A model generated the notes under the pieces. It saw only the letters and a list, made by a program, of their open reading frames with translations, did no database searches and had not been told where the DNA came from. The translations under genes were made by a program, and so were the position numbers. This document shows positions 28,034 through 37,182 of a stretch of DNA of 64,000 bases, in pieces; the stretch's first letter is position 1, and every line of letters starts with the position of its first letter. Origin of the DNA: Gaiellasilicea sp963707575 (GTDB lineage: Bacteria > Actinomycetota > Thermoleophilia > Gaiellales > Gaiellaceae); assembly GCA_963707575.1 (NCBI GenBank), contig OY970171.1, positions 930,001-994,000 of the forward strand. Reading direction: 5' to 3'.

Positions 28034-28762
28034 TCACCGACCAAGGTACGCCTTTCGCAGATCCTCGTTCTCGAGCAGGGCAGCCGCTCTGCCCTCGAGC
28101 ACGACGCGGCCGGTCGAGAGCACGTAGCCGCGGTCGGCGATCGAGAGCGAGACGTTCGCGTTCTGCTCCACGACGAGCATCGCGACCCCCGACTCGTTCA
28201 CCTGCTTGATGATCTCGAAGCTGCGCTCGACGAGGATCGGTGCCAGCCCCATCGAGGGCTCGTCCATCAGCAGCAGCTTCGGCTTCGACATCAGCGCCCG
28301 GCCCATCGCGAGCATCTGCTGCTCCCCGCCCGACATCGTCCCGGCCAGCTGCTTGCGCCTGTCGTAGAGCAGCGGGAACAGCGTGTAGACCCGCTCGAAC
28401 TCCTCCTTCAGGTCGGCGCGCGGGCGCAGGTAGGCGCCCATCTCGAGGTTCTCGAGCACGGTCATCGGCGCGAACACGCGCCGGTTCTCGGGCACGATCG
28501 CCAGCCCGCGTGCGATCCGGTGCGCCGTCGGCCGCCCGGTCACGTCCTCCCCGCCGAAGCGGACGACCCCGTTTCGCGGCGGGACGATGCCGAGGATCGT
28601 CTTCAGCGTCGTCGACTTCCCCGACGCGTTGCCGCCGAGCAGGCACACGAGCTCCCCCGCGCTCACGTGCAGGTTCATGTCCTGGAGGATGTGGATCTGC
28701 CCGTAGTAGGTGTCGATCGAGTCGAGCTCGAGCAGTGGAGCCGGCGCCGGGGTCTCGCTCAT
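28034..28762 (-). CDS. livF: branched-chain amino acid ABC transporter ATP-binding protein LivF
   Basis: 242 residues. Walker A-type GGNASGKST (Asn instead of the usual Gly/Ala), Q-loop VPENRRVFAPMTVLEN, signature MSGGEQQML, Walker B KLLLMDEPSMGLAP, and His-loop region replaced by VVEQN as normal for LivF. One of two ATPases of a HAAT-family importer for branched-chain amino acids or related compounds. Its ATG overlaps the livG stop by four bases. Last gene of the operon. Confidence 0.94.
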   Translation of the reverse strand: MSETPAPAPLLELDSIDTYYGQIHILQDMNLHVSAGELVCLLGGNASGKSTTLKTILGIVPPRNGVVRFGGEDVTGRPTAHRIARGLAIVPENRRVFAPMTVLENLEMGAYLRPRADLKEEFERVYTLFPLLYDRRKQLAGTMSGGEQQMLAMGRALMSKPKLLLMDEPSMGLAPILVERSFEIIKQVNESGVAMLVVEQNANVSLSIADRGYVLSTGRVVLEGRAAALLENEDLRKAYLGR

Positions 28763-29613
28763 TTCGTCGCCGCCGCCTTGGTGCCGAGGTACGCCTCGAC
28801 GACGCGCGGCGAGGTCGCGACCTGCTCGAACGTGCCCTCGGCGATCTTGACGCCGTGGTCGAGGGCGACGACGCGGTCGGAGATGCCCTCGACGACGTGC
28901 ATGTCGTGCTCGATCACGAGGATCGTGTAGCCGCCCTCGGAGCGCAGCTGCTCGATCAAGCCGGTGATCTCGTGCGTCTCGGACGGGTTCATCCCGGCCG
29001 CCGGCTCGTCGAGGAGGAGGATGCGGGGGTTCGTCGCCGTCGCGCGCGCGATCTCGAGTCGGCGCCGGTTCGCGTACGACAGCGAGTACGCCGGCTGGTT
29101 CCAACGGTAGCCCATCAAACGCTGCCCGAAGAAGCCGAGCTTCTCCTCGGCAAGCGCGTGGATCGCCCGCTCCTCGCGCCGTGCCGCGGGCGTGCGCAGG
29201 ATCGACTGCCACACACGCGTCTTCGTGTGGCCGTACGCGGCGGCCATCACGTTCTCCTTCACCGTCATGTTCAGAAACAGTCGCAGCGTCTGGAACGTCC
29301 GCGCGACGCCTCGGCCGGTGATCGTGTGCGGGGCCAGGCCGAGGAGCGACCGGCCGTCGAGCAGGATCTCGCCCCGATCGGGCCGGTAGATGCCCGTGAC
29401 GAGGTTGAACAGGGTGGTCTTGCCTGCCCCGTTCGGCCCGATCACGCTGACGATCTCGCCCTCGTCGACGTGCAGGTCGAGCTCGTCGATCACCTGCAGG
29501 CCGCCGAACGCCTTCGAGATCCCCTTCAGCTCGAGCAGACGCGTCCCCGCTCCGGCGGCGGCAAAGCCGCCACCTCCGCTCCTCGCCGGCTCCGTCGAGC
29601 CTACGCCGGCCAC
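28759..29613 (-). CDS. livG: branched-chain amino acid ABC transporter ATP-binding protein LivG
   Basis: 284 residues. Walker A GPNGAGKTT, Q-loop ARTFQTLRLFLNMTVKEN, Walker B RILLLDEPAAGMNP, VIEHDMHVV. The signature motif reads LSYANRRRLEIARA instead of LSYGQQRRLEIARA: the conserved Gly and one Gln are changed, unusual for a position that contacts ATP. GTG 29613 directly follows the livM stop. The first 25 residues are Gly/Ala-rich and poorly conserved, so the true start could be slightly further in. It pairs with LivF. Confidence 0.92.
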   Translation of the reverse strand: MAGVGSTEPARSGGGGFAAAGAGTRLLELKGISKAFGGLQVIDELDLHVDEGEIVSVIGPNGAGKTTLFNLVTGIYRPDRGEILLDGRSLLGLAPHTITGRGVARTFQTLRLFLNMTVKENVMAAAYGHTKTRVWQSILRTPAARREERAIHALAEEKLGFFGQRLMGYRWNQPAYSLSYANRRRLEIARATATNPRILLLDEPAAGMNPSETHEITGLIEQLRSEGGYTILVIEHDMHVVEGISDRVVALDHGVKIAEGTFEQVATSPRVVEAYLGTKAAATK

Positions 29614-31098
29614 CTAGACGATCTCCACCCGGGCGGTTCCGAGCAGGCCCTGCGGGCGTGCGGTCATCAGCGCGATCAGGAGCGCCCCGAGCAGCAGGAT
29701 GCGCGTCACGCTCGGCTCGGAGACGAGCCGGTTCTCCCACACGAACGCGGCCAGATAGAGGGTTGGCACCAGCAACACGGTTCGCACCGGCCCGCGCAGC
29801 TGCGTCAGCGTGATCACCGCGGCGATCAGGAGCACGAAGCCGATGTTCCCGAGCCTGGTGGAGTAGGCCGGATGCACGACCCAGCCGTCGAGGAGATCGG
29901 CGAACCTCCCTCCCTCGATCGATCCGGAAGTCCACGCGGGCCGGATCGCGTCCACGAGCTGGTAGGTGACGATCCCGAAGAGGATCGTCCCGCCCAGGAC
30001 CGCCGCCAGCTTCTTCCACGGCCGCATGTACGCGATCAGGGTGATCAGGACTGCGCCGTAGAAGAGGAGCCGCGCGTTGGCAGGGTCGCGCAGGAGCTCG
30101 AGCGAGACCGTGATCACGACCGCGCCGATCACGACGCCCGCCTGGCTGCCGGCGCCGCCGAGGATCACCATCGCGTAGAGCGTGATCAGGAGCGGCAGGT
30201 CGAAGTTCTGCGGGAAGACGCCGAGTTGGATGGCGGCGAAGATCGTTCCGGTGAGCCCTGCCGTGGCGGCGCCGAACATGAATGCGAGGATCTTCATCCG
30301 GTTGACCGGGATGCTCATCACCTCGGCCGCGAGCGAGTCCTCACGCAACGCCCGCCACGCCCGGCCGGTACGCGACTCGTTCAGCAGGTGGAGGCCGACG
30401 AACACGAGCGTGAACACGACGAGCGCCAGCCAGAGGTAGCTCTGCGTCGAACCGAGCTGGATCCCGAAGATCTCCATCGGGTCAAGTCCCGCGATCCCAT
30501 TTGGACCGCCGGTGAAGTCCGTGGGCGAGTCGTTCCAGGGCAGCGTGATCCGGTCCGCATTCGTGGTCAGGACGACGAAGATCTGCGCGAAGAACAGGGT
30601 GACGATCGCGAGGTAGTCGCCGATCAGGCGCCACGACGGCAGGCCGAGCACGAGCCCGAGCAGCGCCGACGCGATCACCACGACCACGATCGTCACCTCG
30701 GTGGGCCAGTGGATGCCGAACTGCTCGGACGAGAGAATCGCGTAGGCGTAGGCGCCGAAGCCGTAGAAGGCGATGTAGCCGAGGTCGAGCAGGCCGGCGT
30801 AGCCCACGACGACGTTGAGGCCGAGCGCCAGCAGGCCGAAGAGGACGGTGTTGACCGCGACGCGGACGATGTAGTCCGAGTCGGTCACGAACGGCACGAG
30901 CGCGGTCAGGCCGACGACGATCGCCAGGCGCGCCCACGGCGGCACCCGGTCGAACGCGCGGACGAGCGGTGCCGCCCAGCCGGACCGCAGCGTCGTGCGC
31001 TCGCCCTCGCGAGCCACCCACTCGTCGACGCCGATCCGTGGGCCGGTCTGGGGTGCGGGCGTCGCCTCGGGTGCGCCGGTGTCGTCAGGCCCGGCCAT
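29614..31098 (-). CDS. livM: branched-chain amino acid ABC transporter permease LivM
   Basis: 494 residues, longer than typical LivM (about 320-420). A hydrophilic N-terminal 55 residues is followed by the core permease (about 60-390) with GLNVVVGYAGLLDLGYIAFYGFGAY and the coupling region SRTGRAWRALREDSLAAEVMSI. A C-terminal extension adds several more hydrophobic segments and ends in the family-like RPQGLLGTARVE. The internal hydrophilic loop WNDSPTDFTGGPNGIAG is also usual in LivM. It overlaps livH by one base (TGATG). Confidence 0.93.
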   Translation of the reverse strand: MAGPDDTGAPEATPAPQTGPRIGVDEWVAREGERTTLRSGWAAPLVRAFDRVPPWARLAIVVGLTALVPFVTDSDYIVRVAVNTVLFGLLALGLNVVVGYAGLLDLGYIAFYGFGAYAYAILSSEQFGIHWPTEVTIVVVVIASALLGLVLGLPSWRLIGDYLAIVTLFFAQIFVVLTTNADRITLPWNDSPTDFTGGPNGIAGLDPMEIFGIQLGSTQSYLWLALVVFTLVFVGLHLLNESRTGRAWRALREDSLAAEVMSIPVNRMKILAFMFGAATAGLTGTIFAAIQLGVFPQNFDLPLLITLYAMVILGGAGSQAGVVIGAVVITVSLELLRDPANARLLFYGAVLITLIAYMRPWKKLAAVLGGTILFGIVTYQLVDAIRPAWTSGSIEGGRFADLLDGWVVHPAYSTRLGNIGFVLLIAAVITLTQLRGPVRTVLLVPTLYLAAFVWENRLVSEPSVTRILLLGALLIALMTARPQGLLGTARVEIV

Positions 31099-32021
31099 CA
31101 GACCTTCTGGATGTCCCCCCGCCCCAGCAGCCCGGATGGCCGCACGAGCAGGATCGCGATCAGGATCGAGAAGACGAAGAAGTCCTGGAAGGTCGACGAG
31201 ACGTAGCCGGTGATGAACGCCTCGGCGAAGCCGATCAGCAGGCCGCCGAGCATCGCGCCCGGGATCGAGCCGATCCCGCCGACGACCGCGGCGGTGAAGC
31301 CCTTCAGGCCGGCGAGGAAGCCCATCAGGAAGAAGACCTTGTAGAAGACGAGCCCGACCATCACCCCGGCGGCGCCGGCCAGCGCGGACCCGATCAGGAA
31401 GGTGGCGACGATGACCCGGTCGACGTCGATCCCCTGCATCGCCGCGGCCTCGCGGTCGAAGGCCGTCGCGCGCATCGCCTTGCCGAGGCGCGTTTTCGCG
31501 ACGAGCAGCGTGAGCGCGATCATCAGCGCGAACGAGGTCAGGATGACCAGGATCCGCACGATCGAGATGTGGAGCGGCCCCCAGTGGATGCCCTTCGCGA
31601 GGTCGATGTACTCGTACGTCTCGTAGGTGCGGAAGTCGGCGCCGAAGAGGAGCAGCGCCGAGGCCTGGAGGAAGAACGCGACGCCGAGCGCCGAGATCAG
31701 CGGCGCGATGCGAGGGGCATTGCGGAGCGGGCGGTACGCGACACGCTCGATCAGGACTCCGAGAAAGCCCGAACCCACCATCGCGCCCACCAGCATCAGC
31801 ACGATCAGCAACCCCACCGGCACCGTGAGCGCGAGCGGCCCGCCGAACAGCGTCAGGATCCCGTATCCCGCGAAGGCGCCCATCATGTAGACCTCGCCGT
31901 GCGCGAAGTTCAGCAGCTTCAGGATCCCGTACACCATCGTGTACCCGAGCGCGATCAGCGCGTAGACGGATCCGAGCGTGAGCCCGTTGACGACCTGCTG
32001 CACGAAGAAGTCGACGTCCAC
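31098..32021 (-). CDS. livH: branched-chain amino acid ABC transporter permease LivH
   Basis: About 307 residues. Typical LivH start (FFVQQVVNGLTLGSVYALIALG), NFAHGEVYMMGAF, coupling motif TRLGKAMRATAFDREAAAMQGID, and GGIGSIPGAMLGGLLIGFAEA. It forms the channel with LivM. GTG 32021 is chosen; TTG 32027 two codons upstream is possible. The 134 bases before it hold repeat R5, which separates it from the upstream binding-protein gene. Confidence 0.94.
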   Translation of the reverse strand: MDVDFFVQQVVNGLTLGSVYALIALGYTMVYGILKLLNFAHGEVYMMGAFAGYGILTLFGGPLALTVPVGLLIVLMLVGAMVGSGFLGVLIERVAYRPLRNAPRIAPLISALGVAFFLQASALLLFGADFRTYETYEYIDLAKGIHWGPLHISIVRILVILTSFALMIALTLLVAKTRLGKAMRATAFDREAAAMQGIDVDRVIVATFLIGSALAGAAGVMVGLVFYKVFFLMGFLAGLKGFTAAVVGGIGSIPGAMLGGLLIGFAEAFITGYVSSTFQDFFVFSILIAILLVRPSGLLGRGDIQKV

Positions 32022-32086
32022 GGGCAAACAATCTCAGAATCCGGGAGCAACGTCGCCCCACGCGGACGAGTACTGGCGGGTTGGTA

Positions 32087-32163
32087 GGGCGGCGAAGCCG
32101 CCCCTTCAGGGGTCTTCGCGCGGGAGGGGCATCCGCTCCCGCGGATGCCCCTCCCCTGCGCTA
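32087..32163 (-). repeat. structured intergenic repeat, copy R5
   Basis: On the minus strand it begins at the TAG stop of the upstream binding-protein gene (CTAGCGCAG). First hairpin 32122-32155, a perfect 15-bp stem. Linker GCGCGAAGA. Middle hairpin CCCC-TGAA-GGGG (32101-32112). Final hairpin GGGCGGC-TTC-GCCGCCC (32087-32103), overlapping the middle one by its last bases. Confidence 0.82.
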
Positions 32164-33333
32164 GTCGACAAGCGTGTACTCACCGCCCTCGATCGTGAAG
32201 ATGTAGAACTCCGCGCCCTCGGGATCGCCGTTCTGGTCGAACGCGAGGCTGCCGCCCAGGATCGAGTCGTCGATCGACGTCTCGCCGACCTGCTCGACGA
32301 TCGCCTCGCGCGTGAGCTCTTCGCCCTCACCGCAGAGGTCGTTCATCGCCGTCAGGATCACGTTCGCGGCCGCGTAGGTCGGCGGGCCGAACGTGCCGAA
32401 GTCGCCGTACTCGGCCGTGAACGCCTCGACGAGATCGGCACTCGACTCGATGTTCGTGATGTCCGGCGCGAACGAGGACACGAACGAGCCGTCGATCGTG
32501 AAGTCGTCGGGCGAGAAGAGCCCATCCGAGCCGAAGATGACCGCGTCCTTGCCCTGCTCCTTCAGCTGCTGGCCGAAGATCTGGGCGTTCGCTGCGATCT
32601 GCCAGGGCAGGAAGACCACGTCCACGTCGTCGCCGACGCCGCTGACGAGCGAGGAGAAGTCGGTCGTGTCCTGGTTCACCGACTCGCGCGAGACCGTCAC
32701 GTCGGCCTCCTCGAGCGCCTCCTGCACGCCGTCCGCGAGCGGCCGGCTGTAGGAGGTCTGGTCATCGATGATCACGACGTTGGCCGCGTCCAGCTCGTCC
32801 GCGATGTACGCGGCCGCGGTGGGCGCCTGCGCGTCGTCGTTCGGGACGACGCGGAAGAACGACTCGAAGCGTCCGTCGGTGAGCGACGTCGCAGTCGCGG
32901 ACCCCGAGACGAACACCAGGTCCTCGCCGGTGAAGATCGGCCCCACCGCCTCGATCTCCTGGCTCCCGGCGGGCCCGACGACGGCGAGGATGTCGTCGTT
33001 CGAGGCGAAGCGCTGGCCGACCGTGGACGCTTGCGCCGGATCGAGCTGGGTGTCGCCCTCGACGATCGTGAATTCCGTGCCGTTCTCGTCGTTGAAGCTG
33101 TCCACGGCGAACTTGGCCCAGTTCAGCTGCTCGGTGCCGATCGAGCCGGCGTCGCCGGTGATCGGCGCCATCACGCCGATCTCGCCGGCGCAGTCCGCGG
33201 CGGCTCCACCACCCGTGTCGGTGTCGGCGGCCGTCTCGGTGGTCGTCTCGCTTGCCTCGTCGTCGTCGCTGCCGCAGCCGGCGGCGAGCAAGCTGAGGGC
33301 GAGAACGACGGCAAGTAGTAGAGCTCTCTTCAT
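32161..33333 (-). CDS. branched-chain amino acid ABC transporter substrate-binding lipoprotein (SBP1)
   Basis: 390 residues. Lipoprotein signal with LLAAGC and an Asp/Glu/Thr-rich tether, then a periplasmic-binding-protein type I fold: IGVMAPITGDAGSIGTEQLN, VGPAGSQE, DDQTSYSRPLADGVQ. Closely related to the next upstream gene. It delivers amino acids or similar ligands to LivHMGF. AAAGGAAAGG lies about 8-11 bases before the ATG. Separated from SBP2 by a strong hairpin, which may lower its expression relative to SBP2. Confidence 0.93.
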   Translation of the reverse strand: MKRALLLAVVLALSLLAAGCGSDDDEASETTTETAADTDTGGGAAADCAGEIGVMAPITGDAGSIGTEQLNWAKFAVDSFNDENGTEFTIVEGDTQLDPAQASTVGQRFASNDDILAVVGPAGSQEIEAVGPIFTGEDLVFVSGSATATSLTDGRFESFFRVVPNDDAQAPTAAAYIADELDAANVVIIDDQTSYSRPLADGVQEALEEADVTVSRESVNQDTTDFSSLVSGVGDDVDVVFLPWQIAANAQIFGQQLKEQGKDAVIFGSDGLFSPDDFTIDGSFVSSFAPDITNIESSADLVEAFTAEYGDFGTFGPPTYAAANVILTAMNDLCGEGEELTREAIVEQVGETSIDDSILGGSLAFDQNGDPEGAEFYIFTIEGGEYTLVD

Positions 33334-33400
33334 GGGAAGACCCTTTCCTTTTGGAAGCGGCTTGCTCGACCCATGCCCGCTCCTCGGCCCGTCCTAACGA

Positions 33401-33431
33401 CTGCGGCCGCCCCGGGAAGGGGCGGCCGCAG
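33401..33431 (-). terminator. strong hairpin between the two binding-protein genes
   Basis: A perfect 13-bp stem CTGCGGCCGCCCC / GGGGCGGCCGCAG with a five-base loop. It lies 26 bases past the SBP2 stop and 68 bases before SBP1. It may act as a partial terminator or an mRNA 3' end stabiliser within the operon. Confidence 0.65.
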
Positions 33432-33456
33432 CAGCAGAACGTGGTGGGGGATAGAG

Positions 33457-34602
33457 CTAACCGACCAGGACTTTCTTCCCGCCGGGCCCGAGCTTGAAGA
33501 TGTAGAACTTCGAGCCCTTCACGTCACCGCGCCTCGTGAACTGCAGATTGCCGCCGAGGACGGTCTTCGGGATCAAGGTCGCCCTCAGGTTCTTCTGCAC
33601 CTCGGCCCGAGTGGCGTTGTCATCTGCGCACGCCTTCTGGATCGCGAGGATCGTGGCCTGCGTGGCGACGTAGATGGGCGGGCCGAAGTTCGAGACGAAC
33701 TTCGCGCCGTAGCCGCGGATGAAGGCAGCGTTGCCCTTGATCCCGCGGATGTCCGGTGCGAAGGCCGAGACGTACGAGCCCTGGATCTTGAAGTCGCCCG
33801 AGTCGAGCCCGTCCGAGCCGAAGATGATGGCCTTCTTACCCTGCTCCTTCATCTGCTGGCCGAAGATCTGGCCGTTTGCAGCGATCTGCCAGGGGAGGAA
33901 GACGACGGTCACGTCGTCGCCGATCTTCGAGACGAGCGCGGAGAAGTCGGTCACCTTCTGGCCCACGGACTGACGGGACACCTTCACGCCGCCCGCCCGC
34001 AGGTTTGCCTGCACGCCGTTCGCCAGCGGCCGTGAATACGACGTCTGGTCGTCGACGATGAAGACGCTCTTCGACTTCAGGACCTGCCGGATGTAGCGCG
34101 CGATCGTCGGCGACTGCACCGAGTCGTTCGGCACCACGCGGGAGAAGGTCGGGATCGAGCCGTTCGTGAGCGTGGTGGCCGTGGCCGACCCGGAGACGAA
34201 CGGCATCGCCGCCGACTTCTTGAAGATCGGTGCGACGGCGAGCACCTCCTGGCTGCCGGCGGGGCCGACGACCGCGAGGATGTCCTTGTTCGACTGGAAC
34301 CGCGCTCCGACCGTCGAGGCCTGGGCCGGATCGAGCTGGGTGTCGCCTTCGACGAGGGAGACATTGCCCTTGCCGAGCTTGCGGATCGCGTACTTGGCGA
34401 AACCGAGCTGCTCCTTGCCGATGAACGCGGCGTCGCCCGTGATCGGGCCCATGAACCCGATCTTGGCGTTGTCGCAGCCCGCACTCGGAGCCGCGACGGC
34501 TGCGGAGCCGTCGGGGCGTGCGAACGCGGACGCGACGACCGCGAGCGAGAGGATGCCGAGCACGGCGAGCGCGCCGACAGACTTCCTGGTGATTCCTTGC
34601 AT
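33457..34602 (-). CDS. ABC transporter substrate-binding protein (SBP2), paralogue of SBP1
   Basis: 381 residues. N-terminal Sec-type signal peptide (LAVLGILSLAVVASAFA) without a lipobox, then the same type I binding fold as SBP1: IGFMGPITGDAAFIGKEQLG, AVVGPAGSQE, DDQTSYSRPLANGVQ, VVFLPWQIAANGQIFGQQ. ATG 34602 is supported by GGAGG about seven bases upstream. It lacks the lipid anchor of SBP1, so it may be freely secreted or held by other means. Clearly a duplicate pair; probably different ligand ranges (inference). Confidence 0.92.
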   Translation of the reverse strand: MQGITRKSVGALAVLGILSLAVVASAFARPDGSAAVAAPSAGCDNAKIGFMGPITGDAAFIGKEQLGFAKYAIRKLGKGNVSLVEGDTQLDPAQASTVGARFQSNKDILAVVGPAGSQEVLAVAPIFKKSAAMPFVSGSATATTLTNGSIPTFSRVVPNDSVQSPTIARYIRQVLKSKSVFIVDDQTSYSRPLANGVQANLRAGGVKVSRQSVGQKVTDFSALVSKIGDDVTVVFLPWQIAANGQIFGQQMKEQGKKAIIFGSDGLDSGDFKIQGSYVSAFAPDIRGIKGNAAFIRGYGAKFVSNFGPPIYVATQATILAIQKACADDNATRAEVQKNLRATLIPKTVLGGNLQFTRRGDVKGSKFYIFKLGPGGKKVLVG

Positions 34603-34631
34603 TCCATGCCCTCCTGTTGGATGTACTCGTA

Positions 34632-35378
34632 CTAGGACGCCCGGATCGCGACAGTGTTGTCGTCCGTGTCCTGATACGCCCGAGAAGCCGGATCGCCGGA
34701 CGGGTGGAAAACGCCGAGAATGCGCATCACGCCCGGCCCCGCGTTCTCGATGCAATGCACCTGCTCCGGCGGCAGATGGAAGCACGAGCCGGCCCCGAGC
34801 GGGTACGACTCGCCGGCCACGTGGGCGAAGCCGGTGCCCTCGACGATGTAGCCGACCTCGTCGTAGGTGTGGCTGTGGTCGGGCGCACGGCACGGCTGCA
34901 CGACGCCGACGAACTGGGTCGCGTCGACGCACCCCGCGTCCTGGTTGACGAGATACCGAAACGTGCGCTTGTCGTCGGCGCGGAGCTCGGGCTGCTCGTC
35001 GAAGCGGACGACGACCCGACGGTCCTCCGGCGGGGCGGCCTCTGCGGGCACGGCGACCGCGACCATGAGCAGCTCTTCCGCGCCATCGTGCTCCACCGAC
35101 CACCGCTCTCCGGCCCGGACGTACGCGCCGGTGTCTGGCTCGAGCCGATGGGGCTCCCCGTCCACCTCGAGCGTGCCCGAGCCCGAGACGACGTAGAGCA
35201 GCTCGTCGCGACCCTCCTCCCCGCGCTCGAGCGAGCGACCCGGCGCGAAGCGGAGGATCCGCTGCTCGAGCAGCTCGGACCCCGACGACCGGTCCATCGT
35301 CGTCTTCTCGAGCACGGTGTCGCCCTCGGCTCGCCGTCCGTCGACGTCGGCCTCGGCGACCACGAATCGGTGCCGCAT
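34632..35378 (-). CDS. double cupin protein
   Basis: About 248 residues with two cupin barrels. The first (about 40-115) has GRDELLYVVSGSGTLEVDGEPH; the second (about 155-235) has the metal-type HSHTYDEVGYIVEGTGFAHV and CFHLPPEQVHCIENAG. Bicupins include dioxygenases, ureidoglycine aminohydrolase and isomerases; no specific match. The start may be ATG 35378 or 35408. It ends 29 bases before SBP2 on the same strand and may head the transporter operon, suggesting a link to the imported compound. Confidence 0.8.
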   Translation of the reverse strand: MRHRFVVAEADVDGRRAEGDTVLEKTTMDRSSGSELLEQRILRFAPGRSLERGEEGRDELLYVVSGSGTLEVDGEPHRLEPDTGAYVRAGERWSVEHDGAEELLMVAVAVPAEAAPPEDRRVVVRFDEQPELRADDKRTFRYLVNQDAGCVDATQFVGVVQPCRAPDHSHTYDEVGYIVEGTGFAHVAGESYPLGAGSCFHLPPEQVHCIENAGPGVMRILGVFHPSGDPASRAYQDTDDNTVAIRAS

Positions 35379-35434
35379 ACACCAATCGAACCGCGTCCCG
35401 ACTGTCATGTCAAACACAGCCGCACCTGCCTGAC

Positions 35435-35440
35435 TAGACT
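35435..35440 (+). promoter_or_regulatory. -10 box TAGACT, leaderless start
   Basis: TAGACT, six bases, then GTG 35447 of the ABC-2 ATPase gene. It lies in the divergent region shared with the bicupin gene. Confidence 0.5.
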
Positions 35441-35446
35441 CGACGC

Positions 35447-36415
35447 GTGAACGTCGTCGAGGCAATCGACCTCCGCCGCACCTACAAGACCACCACCGGC
35501 ACCATCCGGCGGCGCTCGCTCGAGGTCGAGGCGGTGCGCGGCGTCAGCTTCGAGATCGCCGAGGGCGAGCTCTTCGGCCTGCTCGGCCCGAACGGCGCCG
35601 GCAAGACGACGACGATCAAGATGCTGATCACCCTCCTGATCCCCACGTCGGGGTCGGCGCGGGTGCTCGGCCACGACGTCGTCGACGATGCCCGCTGGGT
35701 GCGGAAGCACATCGGCTACGTCTTCGGGGGCGACCGCGGCCTCTACGAACGTCTCTCCGCACTCGACAACCTCCGCTACTTCGCCGAGCTCTACGCGGTC
35801 GAGCCTCGTGGCCAGCGGGCCCGCATCGACGAGCTGCTCGAGCTCGTCGGGCTGAAGGGGCGCGAGAAGGAGCGCGTCGAGGGCTACTCGCGCGGCATGC
35901 GCCAGCGGCTGCACATCGCGCGCGGCCTCCTGCACGATCCACCGGTGGTCTTCCTCGACGAACCGACGATCGGGGTCGACCCGGTTGGAGCGCGCGAGCT
36001 CCGCGCGACGATCGCCTCGCTCACCGCGGCCGGCAAGACCGTTTTGCTGACGACGCACTACATGTTCGAGGCGGACGCGCTCTGCGACCGGATCGCGGTG
36101 ATCGCGAACGGCGAGATCGTGGCGCAGGGCACTCCGGGCCAGTTGAAGGCGGGCGTCGCCGACGGCAGCGTCGTCGAGGTCGAGCTCTTCGGCGTCGAGG
36201 AGGATTCGGTCGAGCGCGTGCGCGCACTCGAAGGCGTCCGCACCGTGACGCTCGAGGATCGCGAGCAGAGGCAGCTCCTGATCGTGCAGACGGCCCCGGG
36301 CCTGGAGCTGACGCACGCGATCCTCTCGCAGCTGAACGGCGCCTCGATCGGCCGCGTCTCCTCGCGCGAGCCGACGCTCGAGGACGCGTACGTCCAGCTC
36401 GTCACCGCTGCGTGA
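35447..36415 (+). CDS. ABC-2 type transporter ATP-binding protein
   Basis: 322 residues. Walker A GPNGAGKTTT, Q-loop IGYVFGGDRGLYERLSALDN, signature YSRGMRQRLHIAR (variant of LSGGQ common in ABC-2 exporters), Walker B PVVFLDEPTIGVDP, switch His LLTTHYMFEADAL. Its C-terminal regulatory extension (about 235-322) is typical of drug/lipid/polysaccharide exporters. It starts at GTG 35447 and overlaps the first permease gene by four bases (GTGA). It is the only ATPase for four nearby permeases. Confidence 0.93.
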   Translation: MNVVEAIDLRRTYKTTTGTIRRRSLEVEAVRGVSFEIAEGELFGLLGPNGAGKTTTIKMLITLLIPTSGSARVLGHDVVDDARWVRKHIGYVFGGDRGLYERLSALDNLRYFAELYAVEPRGQRARIDELLELVGLKGREKERVEGYSRGMRQRLHIARGLLHDPPVVFLDEPTIGVDPVGARELRATIASLTAAGKTVLLTTHYMFEADALCDRIAVIANGEIVAQGTPGQLKAGVADGSVVEVELFGVEEDSVERVRALEGVRTVTLEDREQRQLLIVQTAPGLELTHAILSQLNGASIGRVSSREPTLEDAYVQLVTAA

Positions 36416-37182
36416 GGACGCTACGTCTGCTCGGGCTGGGCTGGCTCGTGCAGATGAAGATGCTCTGGCGCTCGACCTTCAACACGCTCCTCGGCGTGAT
36501 CTACCCGCTGTTCTTCGCGACCGTCGCGTTCTTCATGTTCCAGGCGGGCGACGATCCGAAGCCGCTCCTGTACGCGTCGCTCGGCGCGGCTGTGATGGGC
36601 ATCTGGAGCACGACGAGCACAGCGGCCGGCGACTCGCTCGCGCAGCAGCGCTGGCACGGCACCCTCGAGCTGCTCGTCGCCGCACCGGCGAGCTTCGCGC
36701 TCATCCTGCTGCCGACCACGATCGCGATGGCCTCGATCGGGATCTACAGCATGGCGAGCACGCTGCTCTGGGGCTGGCTCGTCTTCGGGATCGAGCTGAC
36801 GATCGACAGCCCGCTCGCGTTCGTGCTCGCGATCCCCGCCACGGTCGTCTCCATCGGCGCGCTCGGCTTCCTGCTGGCCGTCGCGTTCGTCCGCTTCCGC
36901 CAGGCGTGGGCTCTCGGGAACATGCTCGAGTACCCCGTCTGGCTCGTCTCGGGCTTCCTCGTCCCGCTGGCGCTCTTCCCCGTCTGGGTGCGGCCGATCT
37001 CGTGGGTGCTTGCCCCGACGTGGGGGATCAACGCCATTCGCGATGCAGCGCTCGGCGGCTCGGCGTGGCCGGACATCGCGATGGCGCTCGCCCTCGGAGC
37101 CGGCTACGTCGGGATCGGAATCCTCCTCCTCACCCGGGCTCTCGACGCCGCACGCTCGAAGGCGACGCTGGCCCTGTCGTGA
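36412..37182 (+). CDS. ABC-2 type transporter permease A1
   Basis: 256 residues with about six hydrophobic segments. Starts at GTG within the ATPase stop. It has QMKMLWRSTFNTLLGVIYPLFFATVAFFM at the N-terminus and the ABC-2 pattern LEYPVWLVSGFLVPLALFPVW before the last helices. A paralogue of the gene at 38081 (compare LEYPIWLVTGLLVPLSLLPGW). It probably forms a heterodimer with the next gene. The substrate is unknown. Confidence 0.9.
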   Translation: MRTLRLLGLGWLVQMKMLWRSTFNTLLGVIYPLFFATVAFFMFQAGDDPKPLLYASLGAAVMGIWSTTSTAAGDSLAQQRWHGTLELLVAAPASFALILLPTTIAMASIGIYSMASTLLWGWLVFGIELTIDSPLAFVLAIPATVVSIGALGFLLAVAFVRFRQAWALGNMLEYPVWLVSGFLVPLALFPVWVRPISWVLAPTWGINAIRDAALGGSAWPDIAMALALGAGYVGIGILLLTRALDAARSKATLALS

